Source of the DNA: Qipengyuania pacifica | GTDB taxonomy: Bacteria; Pseudomonadota; Alphaproteobacteria; Sphingomonadales; Sphingomonadaceae | Direction of reading: 5' to 3' | Assembly (NCBI RefSeq): GCF_019857205.1 | Contig: NZ_JAHWXO010000002.1 | Span: 310,001 to 374,000, forward strand | DNA: 64,000 nucleotides | In this document: positions 1-8,509 of the stretch, in pieces | Layout: each line of letters opens with the position of its first letter | How positions within the stretch are numbered: position 1 is the stretch's first letter | Translations under genes and position numbers: made by a program | The notes under the pieces: generated by a model | Database searches by the model: none | What the model saw: only the letters and a program-made list of their open reading frames with translations | Told to the model about the DNA's origin: nothing

Positions 1-3000
1 AAGAGACCGTTGAGCCTGCTTTCCGGTGAATTCCAGGCTCTGCTGATAACAAGCTTCATATCGGGCCGCAGCTTCGCTGTGCCCTTGAGGCGATCGACAT
101 AGCCGAGCAGGCCCATCGGATCGGGGAAGTCGTCATTGTGGAAAGTGACCAGCGTTCCCTGAGCGCCCACATCGACCTTGGCAATGTTCGCTTCGATGGC
201 CTGATGCTTGATTTCGATGAGTCGGACGAGATTGGCCGTGGCGGATGGCAACTCGCCGAACCGGTCGATCATTTCTGCGGCCAGTGCCTCTATCTCGGCC
301 TTGTCGGCGGCATCGTTAAGGCGGCGGTAAAGCGCCATGCGCACAGCAAGGTCGGGCACGTAATCTTCCGGGATCATGATCGGTGCATCGACCGTGATCT
401 GCGGACTGACACGTTCAGGCTTCGCCTCGAGCCCCAGTTCTCCCGCCTTGGCCGCGAGTATCGCATCCTCCAACATCGACTGGTACAGTTCGAACCCGAC
501 TTCGCGGATATGGCCGGACTGTTCGTCACCCAGCAGATTGCCCGCTCCGCGAATGTCGAGATCGTGACTGGCAAGCTGAAAGCCTGCGCCCAGGCTGTCG
601 AGATCGCCGAGAACCTTCAGGCGCTTTTCCGCGACTTCCGAAAGCTGAGTGTCCTGCGCATAAGTCAGATAGGCGTAAGCGCGCAGCTTCGACCGGCCGA
701 CACGCCCTCGCAGCTGATAAAGCTGCGCCAGTCCGAAGATGTCGGCCCGGTGGATGATGATGGTGTTGGCACTAGGGAGATCCAGCCCGCTTTCGACGAT
801 CGTTGTCGCAAGCAGGACTTCGTATTGGCCTTCGTAGAACGCGCTCATCCGCTCCTCGATTTCGCCGGCCGACATCTGGCCGTGAGCGGAGACAAATTTT
901 ATCTCTGGAACGTTTTCGTGAAGCCAGTCGGAAATCTGCTCCATGTCGGAAATACGCGGTACGACGATGAAGCTCTGCCCGCCGCGATGATGTTCGCGAA
1001 GCAAGGCTTCGCGCATCACCATGTCGTCCCACTCCATCACATAGGTGCGCACGGCAAGCCGATCGACAGGTGGGGTCTGGATGGTCGAAAGCTCTCGCAA
1101 GCCCGTCATGGCCATCTGCAGGGTGCGGGGAATGGGAGTGGCCGTCAGCGTGAGCATATGCACATCCGCACGGAGCTGCTTGAGCTTCTCCTTGTGCGTG
1201 ACGCCGAAGCGCTGCTCCTCATCCACGATGACAAGGCCAAGGTTTTTGAAATTCGTCTGTTTCGACAGGATCGCATGCGTTCCGACGACGATATCGACCT
1301 GTCCGTTCTCCAGCCCTTCGCGCGTTTCCTTCAATTCGCGAGCTGGCACCAATCGGGACAGTCGACCTACCTTGAGCGGGAAACCGTTGAAGCGCGCCGC
1401 GAAATTTTCGAAGTGCTGGCGGGCGAGGAGCGTAGTGGGAGCCACCACAGCGACCTGCTGACCATTCATCGCCGCCACGAAAGCCGCTCGCAAGGCGACC
1501 TCGGTCTTGCCGAAGCCGACATCGCCGCAGACAAGCCGGTCCATCGGCTTGCCGCTTTCCAAATCGCCCAGAACGTCCTCGATGGCGCGTTCCTGATCAT
1601 CCGTTTCGTCATATTGGAAACGGTCAAGGAACTGATTGAAGGGACCTTCGTCGATTTCGAAGACTGGGGCTTTCCTGAGCGCGCGTTGCGCCGCGACCTG
1701 CATCAGCTCGCCCGCGATCTCGTTGATGCGTTCTTTCAGGCGTGCACGGCGCTTCTGCCAAGCTTCGCCTCCGAGCCGGTCGAGCATGACCGCTTCCTCG
1801 CTGCTGCCATAGCGGCTCAGCACATCGATATTTTCGACCGGGATAAAGAGCTTGTCGCCGCCCTTGTATTCGAGCTGCACGCAATCGTGTTTGGATTTGC
1901 CGACAGCAATCGGTTCAAGGCCGAGATACTTGCCGATGCCGTGTTCGGTATGAACGATCAGATCGCCCACGCTGAGCGCTTGCAACTCGGCGAGGAACGC
2001 GTCGGAATCCTTGCGCTTCTTTTTGCGGCGAACAAGCCTGTCGCCGAGGATGTCCTGCTCGGTGAGCAGTTCCATCTCGTCATTGGCGAAACTTGCTTCC
2101 ACAGGCAGGATCATGGCCGCAGGCTTGCCCTTCGCCGCCATACCCAGCGCTTCCTGCCAGGTTTCCGCCATCTGGACCGGCGTGCCAGCCTCTTCGAGGA
2201 TGGACGCTATGCGTGAGCGGCTTCCCTTGGAATAGGCTGCGAGGAGCGGGCGTTTGCCAGCCTTGGCAAGTGATTTCAGATGATCTGCGAGAACCGGATA
2301 GACATTGTCCCCTCGCGCGCGCTCCGGTGCAAAGTCGCGGCCGGAGCGGAACCCGAAACCAACCACCTTGTCGCTTTCGGGTTCGTCGAAAGGCGTGGTC
2401 CGGTGGGCGGGCGCTGCCTCCAGCGCTTTCTTCAGTTCTTCGCCGGTCAGATAAAGCGCGTCTGGCTTCAGTGGGCGGTAATTACCCTTTGCCTGCCCCG
2501 TGATAGCGGTGCGCTGATCGTAATAATCCGAGATGTCCTTGACCCGCTCGTCAGCGGCAGCAATCGAAGCCTGATCGATGACGATCAAATCGTCCTTGCC
2601 CAGGTGATCGAACAGCGTCGCCAGCTTCTCCTCGAACAACGGCAGCCAGTGCTCCATCCCGGCGAGACGGCGACCATCGCTGACAGCTTCGTACAGTGGA
2701 TCCTGCGTCGCATTGGCGCCGAACATTTCCCGGTAGCGGCTCCGGAAACGCTTGATGCTGTCCTCGTCGAGGAGCGCTTCACTAGCGGGGAGCAGCAGGT
2801 GCGAATCCAGTCGACCGGTGCTCATCTGGGTATTGGGATCGAAAGTGCGCAGCGATTCAAGTTCATCGCCGAAGAAGTCCAGCCGCAATGCTTCGTCCAT
2901 GCCGCTGGGGAAGATATCGACAATCGACCCGCGAACGGCATATTCGCCCTTGTCGATGACCGTGTCGGTGCGGCCAAACCCCTGTTTCTGCAGCAGCAGC

Positions 3001-3425
3001 CCCAGGCTTTCGCGGCCGATTTCCATGCCGGGTTTGAACTCGCGCACACTTTCGCGAATGCGGAAGGGGCTCAGCACGCGTTGCAATACTGCATTGGCTG
3101 TCGTGACGACGAGCTGCGCCTTGGCCTTGCCGGCCTGCAGGCGAAACAGTGCCGACAGCCTTCTGGCGCTGATCGAGAGCGCGGGGCTGGCGCGATCGTA
3201 CGGCAGCGAGTCCCAGGCGGGAAATTCGATGACCTCGAGCTCGGGCGCGAAAAATGCGGCAGCATCGACAATCGCGCGCATCGCCGCATCGTCCGGCGCA
3301 ATGAAAACCGCGCGGCCCGTACTCGCTCGGGCGAGATCGGCCATGACAAGCGGCTGAGCACCGCGTGCGACCTGCGCCAGGGTGAGGGGAGTATCGGCTT
3401 TCAGGATGCGGGAGAGGTCGGGCAT
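1..3425 (-). CDS. mfd: Transcription-repair coupling factor Mfd (3' end cut by window edge)
   Basis: An ATP-driven DNA translocase that removes RNA polymerase stalled at lesions and recruits UvrA. About 1141 codons are visible, so only roughly the last 20 residues of a typical 1160-residue Mfd are missing. In order: an N-terminal UvrB-like module, a CarD-like RNA-polymerase interaction domain near residue 480 (LSVGDLIVHTEHGIGKYLGL), Walker A GDVGFGKTE near 635, a DEEQ Walker B box near 736, and the TRCF C-terminal domain from about 1000. The start MPDLSRILKAD is the first ATG and fits the family. sdhE lies just upstream on the same strand, so co-transcription is possible. Family assignment is secure. 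Confidence 0.97.
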   Translation of the reverse strand, partial: MPDLSRILKADTPLTLAQVARGAQPLVMADLARASTGRAVFIAPDDAAMRAIVDAAAFFAPELEVIEFPAWDSLPYDRASPALSISARRLSALFRLQAGKAKAQLVVTTANAVLQRVLSPFRIRESVREFKPGMEIGRESLGLLLQKQGFGRTDTVIDKGEYAVRGSIVDIFPSGMDEALRLDFFGDELESLRTFDPNTQMSTGRLDSHLLLPASEALLDEDSIKRFRSRYREMFGANATQDPLYEAVSDGRRLAGMEHWLPLFEEKLATLFDHLGKDDLIVIDQASIAAADERVKDISDYYDQRTAITGQAKGNYRPLKPDALYLTGEELKKALEAAPAHRTTPFDEPESDKVVGFGFRSGRDFAPERARGDNVYPVLADHLKSLAKAGKRPLLAAYSKGSRSRIASILEEAGTPVQMAETWQEALGMAAKGKPAAMILPVEASFANDEMELLTEQDILGDRLVRRKKKRKDSDAFLAELQALSVGDLIVHTEHGIGKYLGLEPIAVGKSKHDCVQLEYKGGDKLFIPVENIDVLSRYGSSEEAVMLDRLGGEAWQKRRARLKERINEIAGELMQVAAQRALRKAPVFEIDEGPFNQFLDRFQYDETDDQERAIEDVLGDLESGKPMDRLVCGDVGFGKTEVALRAAFVAAMNGQQVAVVAPTTLLARQHFENFAARFNGFPLKVGRLSRLVPARELKETREGLENGQVDIVVGTHAILSKQTNFKNLGLVIVDEEQRFGVTHKEKLKQLRADVHMLTLTATPIPRTLQMAMTGLRELSTIQTPPVDRLAVRTYVMEWDDMVMREALLREHHRGGQSFIVVPRISDMEQISDWLHENVPEIKFVSAHGQMSAGEIEERMSAFYEGQYEVLLATTIVESGLDLPSANTIIIHRADIFGLAQLYQLRGRVGRSKLRAYAYLTYAQDTQLSEVAEKRLKVLGDLDSLGAGFQLASHDLDIRGAGNLLGDEQSGHIREVGFELYQSMLEDAILAAKAGELGLEAKPERVSPQITVDAPIMIPEDYVPDLAVRMALYRRLNDAADKAEIEALAAEMIDRFGELPSATANLVRLIEIKHQAIEANIAKVDVGAQGTLVTFHNDDFPDPMGLLGYVDRLKGTAKLRPDMKLVISRAWNSPESRLNGL

Positions 3426-3470
3426 CGGGGTCCTGGCGTTTGGGGGCGCGGCGGGTCGCACACGCAAGAC

Positions 3471-3502
3471 TGCCCCCTGCCCGGATTTGGGGAGGGGGCG
3501 CA
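3471..3502. repeat. GC-rich imperfect inverted repeat between sdhE and mfd
   Basis: The arms TGCCCCCT and AGGGGGCGCA face each other across about 14 bases, with one extra base in the right arm. It has no T-tract, so it is not a classical terminator. It resembles the dispersed intergenic GC-rich repeats of sphingomonads, but copy number cannot be judged from this window. Confidence 0.4.
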
Positions 3503-3546
3503 TTGGAAAATTCGTCAGTGGCGAGATAGTGCCCGAGGGCCGTCCG

Positions 3547-3843
3547 TCAACGCGGAATATCCACGTAGTCGAGCTGTTGCATCGCCTCGATCAGCTTGCC
3601 CTGGAAGCGGGGCGGCGTCGGCTGGGTTTTCAACGCCCAGGCCATGACATCGACGTCGTCTTCTTCCAGCAGCGCTTCGAACCAGGCCAGTTCTTCTTCG
3701 GCCCAGTCGGCATGGTACCGGTCGAAGAACCCTCCGATCATGAAATCCGCCTCGCGCGTGCCGCGGTGCCATGCGCGAAATTTGGCGCGCTGTTTGCGGC
3801 CTTCGAATGTGAGAAGATCGGGCATTCGTCGCGGGTAGGGCAC
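3547..3843 (-). CDS. sdhE: FAD assembly factor SdhE family (succinate dehydrogenase flavinylation)
   Basis: A small cytosolic protein that promotes covalent FAD attachment to the succinate dehydrogenase flavoprotein. The 98 residues match the family's usual 85-100. The signature region reads HRGTREADFMIGGFF (about residues 26-40), holding the conserved RGxxE-type flavinylation motif, followed by a Trp/Glu-rich helical part (WAEEELAWFEALLEEDD) typical of the fold. A second in-frame ATG at 3825 (MPDLLTFEG) could be the true start. It diverges from recG with only 36 bp between the starts. The sdh genes are not in the window. Confidence 0.85.
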   Translation of the reverse strand: MPYPRRMPDLLTFEGRKQRAKFRAWHRGTREADFMIGGFFDRYHADWAEEELAWFEALLEEDDVDVMAWALKTQPTPPRFQGKLIEAMQQLDYVDIPR

Positions 3844-3879
3844 TCGCCAAAGCCGCGCAAGCGGCTATAGCATTCCGCA

Positions 3880-5943
3880 ATGCGTCCCGATATTCTCAAC
3901 CCCCTCTTCGCCGAGACAGAAACTCTCGATGGCGTTGGACCCAAGCTGAAGAAACCACTGGACCGGCTTGGCCTTACGCGGGTGCGCGATCTCGATTACC
4001 ACCTTCCCGAAAGGTTCGTGACGCGCCGCGCGGTGCAGAATGTCGACGATGCGGGCGAAGGCGAGCAGATCGTGGTGAAACTGTCGGTCACAGAGCATCG
4101 CAGCGGCCGTTCCCCGCGGGCCCCCTATCGCGTGCTGGCGCAGGATGGCATCGGCAACGTGATCGCGCTGACCTATTTCGGGCGCGCGTCCTATAATGCG
4201 AAAAAGCAACTGCCGGTGGGCGAAAGGCGGTGGGTCGCAGGCAAGCTGGAACGCTTCGGCGACATGCTGCAGATCGTTCATCCCGATCATGTGGTGGAGG
4301 AAGGCGGCGAAACCCTGCAGCGGCTGTGCGAGCCGGTCTATCGCCTGTCGGAAGGGCTGACCCAGCCCAAGATCGCAGGGCTGGTCGACCAGTCGCTGTC
4401 CCGCACACCCGACCTGCCCGAATGGATCGACAGTTCGCAGGTGAACAAGGAAGACTGGCCCACTTGGCGCGATGCGCTGGTGCTGGCCCACAAGGGCGAA
4501 AATGCCCCGGCGCGCGATCGGCTGGCGTATGACGAACTGCTCGCCAACAGCTTGGCCCTGATGCTGGTTCGGGCCGACAATCGCAAACGCAAGGGCCAGC
4601 CCCTGCAGGGCAACGGCACTTACCGCGGAAAGCTGACCCTACCGTTTCCGCTGACGGGGGCGCAGCGGCGCTCCATCGCCGAAATCGAAGGCGATATGGC
4701 GCAGGAAGCACCGATGCTGCGGCTTCTCCAGGGCGATGTCGGTGCAGGCAAGACCATCGTGGCTCTCGAAGCCATGCTCATCGCGGTGGAAGCGGGCGCC
4801 CAGGCGGCGCTGCTCGCCCCGACCGAAATCCTGGCCCGCCAGCATTACGAGAGCCTTCGCCGCATGGCGGAACCCACCGGCGCGCGCGTGGCGCTGCTGA
4901 CCGGGCGCGACAAGGGGAAGGCGCGCGAAGCTACGCTGATGGGGCTGCTGGATGGCAGCATTGACCTCGTCGTGGGTACCCACGCGATTTTCCAAGACGC
5001 GGTCAGCTATCGCAATCTCGCCATGGTCGTGATCGACGAACAACACCGTTTCGGGGTGGGCCAGCGCCTTATGCTGGCCAGCAAGGGCAGGCGCGCGCCG
5101 CATGTCCTCGCGATGACGGCGACGCCGATCCCCCGCACTCTGACATTGGCGCAATATGGCGAACTGGATGTCAGCAAGCTCGACGAATTGCCGCCCGGAC
5201 GTCAGGCGATCGACACGGTTGTCATGGGACAGGCGCGGATTGGTGCGCTGGTCGATCGGCTCGCCGCGCAGATCGCCGAAGGGCGGCAGGCCTATTGGGT
5301 CTGCCCGATGGTCCGCGAAATGGACGGCCCGGAAGAAATCGCCGCCGCGGAAGCGCGCTATGCAGCGCTGAAAGAGCGTTTCGGCGATGACGTGGTGATG
5401 GTCCACGGCCAGCTCGGGGCAGAGCTCAAGGACGCGGCGATGGAACGCTTCGCCCGCGGCGATGCCAAATTACTCGTGGCAACGACAGTGATCGAGGTCG
5501 GTGTCGATGTGCCCAATGCCACCTTGATGGTCATCGAACAGGCCGAACGCTTCGGCCTTGCCCAGCTTCACCAGCTTCGGGGCCGGGTGGGGCGGGGTAG
5601 CGGGAAATCCTTCTGCGTCTTGCTCCATGGCGAAACACTGTCCGAAAGCGCTCAGAAACGCTTGGCCCTGATGCGCGAATCCCAGGACGGTTTCTTTCTT
5701 GCAGAAGAAGATCTGCGTCTTCGCGGTGGTGGCGAACTGCTCGGAACACGGCAATCTGGCGATACGCCGTTCGCCGTGGCGAGCCTCGAACAGATCACGG
5801 AACTGTTGCCCAAGGCCTATGACGATGCGCGCCTGTTGATGGAACGCGACGGCGGTCTTGAAGGAAAACGGGGCGAGGCGGCACGGGTGCTGCTGTATCT
5901 TTTCGAACGCGATTTTGGCGTCAAGACCCTCCGCGGCGGCTAG
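3880..5943 (+). CDS. recG: ATP-dependent DNA helicase RecG
   Basis: A branched-DNA translocase that reverses stalled replication forks and processes recombination intermediates. Its 687 residues are the usual length. The N-terminal wedge/OB-fold part includes LDGVGPKLKKPLDRLGL. The helicase core has Walker A GDVGAGKT near residue 285, the DEQH box near 385, the motif III string MTATPIPRTL, and motif VI QLRGRVGRG. The C-terminal RecG part holds LLGTRQSGDTPF. Its stop overlaps the stop of the convergent kinase gene by 4 bp. Together with mfd, two fork- and transcription-conflict helicases sit within 6 kb. Confidence 0.97.
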   Translation: MRPDILNPLFAETETLDGVGPKLKKPLDRLGLTRVRDLDYHLPERFVTRRAVQNVDDAGEGEQIVVKLSVTEHRSGRSPRAPYRVLAQDGIGNVIALTYFGRASYNAKKQLPVGERRWVAGKLERFGDMLQIVHPDHVVEEGGETLQRLCEPVYRLSEGLTQPKIAGLVDQSLSRTPDLPEWIDSSQVNKEDWPTWRDALVLAHKGENAPARDRLAYDELLANSLALMLVRADNRKRKGQPLQGNGTYRGKLTLPFPLTGAQRRSIAEIEGDMAQEAPMLRLLQGDVGAGKTIVALEAMLIAVEAGAQAALLAPTEILARQHYESLRRMAEPTGARVALLTGRDKGKAREATLMGLLDGSIDLVVGTHAIFQDAVSYRNLAMVVIDEQHRFGVGQRLMLASKGRRAPHVLAMTATPIPRTLTLAQYGELDVSKLDELPPGRQAIDTVVMGQARIGALVDRLAAQIAEGRQAYWVCPMVREMDGPEEIAAAEARYAALKERFGDDVVMVHGQLGAELKDAAMERFARGDAKLLVATTVIEVGVDVPNATLMVIEQAERFGLAQLHQLRGRVGRGSGKSFCVLLHGETLSESAQKRLALMRESQDGFFLAEEDLRLRGGGELLGTRQSGDTPFAVASLEQITELLPKAYDDARLLMERDGGLEGKRGEAARVLLYLFERDFGVKTLRGG

Positions 5944-6746
5944 AAGCCCAGCTGATCGAGATCCCGTTCCGCAGCCACCCGGTAACCGGAACCGAACAGC
6001 CGCACATGGATCAGCCACATCCACAACCGGTACACCGGCAATCGCTTCCGCCACCCCGGCGCCAGGTCCAGCTGCTCGAAGAATTGCGGAGGAGGTGTGT
6101 CGAAAGCCGTCAGCGCGGCTACATCGACTTCGCGGTCGCCGTGACAGGCACAAGGATCGATCAGCCACGCAGTGGCCCCGTCCCACACGATATTGCCGCC
6201 CCACAGATCGCCATGGACGAGTGACACGGGTGGTCTTTCCGGGATTAGATCGTCCAGCCTTTCCGCCAGTGCAGTGACTCTTCGACCAAGATCGGGATCG
6301 AGTTCGGGGACATGGCAAAGGAGGCGATTATCGCGCCAGAATTCCACCCAGCTTTCTCGCGGTTGGTTCTGAACGACGATATGGCGCAGGCCGTAATCTT
6401 CCTTCCAGCCGTATTTCCGACCTGCGGCCGCGCCGCGCAAAGGGGCCATCGTTTCGGCAAGCGCTGACCAGGTGGCTGATGAAAATGGTCGAGGTTGCCC
6501 AAGATCCTGGAGGAACAGCCAATCCTCGACTGTTCCCACCACCACGGCTGACGGCGCATCCAGTCGCTGAAAAGCTTCCAGCATTCGCGCCTCGCGATCG
6601 ATCAATGGACCCTTCTTGGCTACGCAGGAAAAACCGTCGGCAAACTCGATCCTGCTGGCACCGGATATGTCCCCGCCAGCCAGAGTTTCTATCGCTGTCG
6701 GGCTGGCACCGAATATTGCTTTTGCCGCATCTTCAAGCGCGGTCAT
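5940..6746 (-). CDS. Fructosamine/ketosamine-3-kinase family protein
   Basis: This family phosphorylates the sugar of glycated lysines (ketosamines), making the adduct unstable so the protein is repaired. Bacterial members often prefer ribulosamine or erythrulosamine. The 268-residue protein has the kinase-like catalytic motif VHGDLWGGNIV and the following LIDPCACHGDREVDVAALTAF region, which corresponds to the conserved DP(x)4-5GDREVD stretch of the family. The upstream phosphatase gene overlaps its start by 14 bp, so the two are very likely co-translated. Small-molecule aminoglycoside-kinase-like roles are a less likely alternative. Confidence 0.88.
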   Translation of the reverse strand: MTALEDAAKAIFGASPTAIETLAGGDISGASRIEFADGFSCVAKKGPLIDREARMLEAFQRLDAPSAVVVGTVEDWLFLQDLGQPRPFSSATWSALAETMAPLRGAAAGRKYGWKEDYGLRHIVVQNQPRESWVEFWRDNRLLCHVPELDPDLGRRVTALAERLDDLIPERPPVSLVHGDLWGGNIVWDGATAWLIDPCACHGDREVDVAALTAFDTPPPQFFEQLDLAPGWRKRLPVYRLWMWLIHVRLFGSGYRVAAERDLDQLGF

Positions 6747-7212
6747 CGGTCATTTTCGCGACCAGTACCTTGGCTGCCATCGACACATCGTCCCATGTCG
6801 CACGGAAATTGTCTTCGCCGCCATACCAAGGGTCGGCGACTTCGCGGCCTTCCTGTCCGGGCACGATATCCATGAGCATGAATACCTGTGCTTTGCCGTC
6901 GCCCGGATCTACACTGGAGATGTTCGTCATGTTCGATCGGTCCATACCCAGGATCCAGTCGAACTCATGGAAATCAGCCGGCTTCAGTTGTCGGCCGCGA
7001 TAGCTGGAAATATCGATGCCATGGCGCTGCGCCTCCTCGATACTGCGGGGGTCGGGCATTTCATCGACATGATAATCCGCTGTGCCGGCGCTATCGACCT
7101 CGGCGTCCAGTCCGGCTTCGCTCGCAGCTTTGCGAAAAGCCGCTTCGGCGAGGGGAGAGCGGCAGATATTGCCGAGGCAGACGAAGAGCACGCGCTGTTT
7201 GGTCATCGCCAC
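6733..7212 (-). CDS. Low-molecular-weight protein tyrosine phosphatase family
   Basis: A cysteine-dependent phosphatase of 159 residues, the standard size. The P-loop is CLGNICRS (C12-X5-R18) and the acid loop is DPWYGG (general-acid Asp), so the enzyme should be active. A second in-frame ATG at 7206 is equally plausible. The gene overlaps the ketosamine kinase gene by 14 bp. LMW-PTP members have been linked to removing 5-phosphate from ribulosamine 5-phosphate adducts. The tight pairing therefore suggests a protein-deglycation role rather than, or besides, phosphotyrosine signalling. That is inference from context. Confidence 0.93.
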   Translation of the reverse strand: MAMTKQRVLFVCLGNICRSPLAEAAFRKAASEAGLDAEVDSAGTADYHVDEMPDPRSIEEAQRHGIDISSYRGRQLKPADFHEFDWILGMDRSNMTNISSVDPGDGKAQVFMLMDIVPGQEGREVADPWYGGEDNFRATWDDVSMAAKVLVAKMTDDRA

Positions 7213-7245
7213 TGCCTACGCGGCTATCGCACCCGCGTGCAAGTG

Positions 7246-8481
7246 TCAGGCGGCCAGGCGAACCTGGTTCCTGCCGCCGACTTTCGCTTCGTAAAGGGCG
7301 GTGTCTGCCCGCACCATGATGTGGTCGATATCGTCGCCGGTGCGAAATTCCGCCACACCGAAACTGGCTGTGAACGGGATGATCCCATTGTCCCACGTAA
7401 CCGGCCGCCCGGCGATGGCTGCGCGCATCCGCTCGCAAACCAGATGCGCCTTTTCCAGATCTGCCCCGGGCAGCAGAACGGCAAATTCTTCGCCGCTGAT
7501 CCGTCCGACGAAATCCTGCTCCCGCAGGGCCTGCATCGCCCGGCTGCCCACTTCCCTGATGACTTCATCACCGGCCTCATGGCCACAGCGGTCGTTGATG
7601 CGCTTGAAATGATCGACATCGAATATCGCCAGGGCGAATTTTCGTTTGGGATTGTTTTCGGCCACCGAAATCGCGCGGGCGAGCGCATCGGTGAATTTCT
7701 GTCGATTGGGAAGGGAGGTGAGGGCGTCCGTCCCAGACACCCGCTCCAATTCGCTTTCCAGTCCGCGTCCCCTGGCAAACGAGCGGCGCAGAAACAGGAT
7801 AGTCACTGCTGTCAGTAGCAGGAACAGCACCCCGATGCTCGCCAGCACATACTGAAGGCGCTCGTTCGATACCGCTCGCAAGTCGGCAAGTTCGCCGCGC
7901 TCGAGCAGCAGCGCCCGTTCGGCATCCACGAGCGCGTCGATTTCGTGCAAGACCGCTTCGAGCGCATCCTTGTCGTTTCCGAGCTGAATGTAGAAGATTG
8001 CATCTTCGCGCCGTCCGCTTTTCTGCTGCGCGATCACGGCGTCGAGAACCGCGTTGAATGCGCCGAACTCGTCGCGCATATCCAGCAGCCGTTGCTGCTG
8101 TTCCGGATTGTCGGCCGTAAGTTCGATCAGGCGGGCAAAGCTCTTGCCCGCCGCATTGCGACCTTCGACAAAGGGATCGAGTAAACTTGCATCACCGGTA
8201 AGCAGAAACCCGCGTTCGCCGCGCACCTGCTGAAGTGCCGCCATCCGCAGTTCGTCTGCCGCCAGCAGAACGTCGAGCGAGTGAACCTGTCGCTCGCGCA
8301 CGGCGGACAGATCCTGTGATGAACGATGCGCGTTAAAGCTTGCGCCGGCCAGCAGCACGGCCAGCAGAATGGCGCAGCCGAACAAAAAATAGCTGCGCCA
8401 TTCGAACTGGCGGGAAGGGCGCGCCAGAAGTCTCGCTATCCACATCTGGCGGCGTTCCTGTGCATCCGCCTTCAATGCCAT
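7246..8481 (-). CDS. CHASE3-domain GGDEF protein (probable diguanylate cyclase)
   Basis: An inner-membrane sensor predicted to make cyclic di-GMP. A cytoplasmic N-terminus is followed by TM1 (LFGCAILLAVLLAGASF), a periplasmic CHASE3-like domain with the typical QVRGERGFLLTGD signature, TM2 (ASIGVLFLLLTAVTILFL), and a GGDEF domain from about residue 245. The active-site loop reads SGEEF instead of GGDEF near residue 328. An inhibitory I-site REQD lies exactly five residues before it. Substitutions at the first Gly are tolerated in some active cyclases, so activity is likely but unproven. It lies downstream of acs on the same strand, 28 bp away. Confidence 0.9.
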   Translation of the reverse strand: MALKADAQERRQMWIARLLARPSRQFEWRSYFLFGCAILLAVLLAGASFNAHRSSQDLSAVRERQVHSLDVLLAADELRMAALQQVRGERGFLLTGDASLLDPFVEGRNAAGKSFARLIELTADNPEQQQRLLDMRDEFGAFNAVLDAVIAQQKSGRREDAIFYIQLGNDKDALEAVLHEIDALVDAERALLLERGELADLRAVSNERLQYVLASIGVLFLLLTAVTILFLRRSFARGRGLESELERVSGTDALTSLPNRQKFTDALARAISVAENNPKRKFALAIFDVDHFKRINDRCGHEAGDEVIREVGSRAMQALREQDFVGRISGEEFAVLLPGADLEKAHLVCERMRAAIAGRPVTWDNGIIPFTASFGVAEFRTGDDIDHIMVRADTALYEAKVGGRNQVRLAA

Positions 8482-8509
8482 CGCGTGGTTAACTTAGAGC
8501 TAAGGTCTG

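Noticed and set aside
138..2216. A 692-codon plus-strand open frame
   Set aside because: It lies entirely antisense to mfd, whose translation gives all Mfd domains. The plus-strand product has no recognisable motif. GC-rich DNA often leaves long antisense frames.
2280..3647. A 455-codon plus-strand open frame
   Set aside because: Antisense to the N-terminal part of mfd and into sdhE; no domain, no ribosome site.
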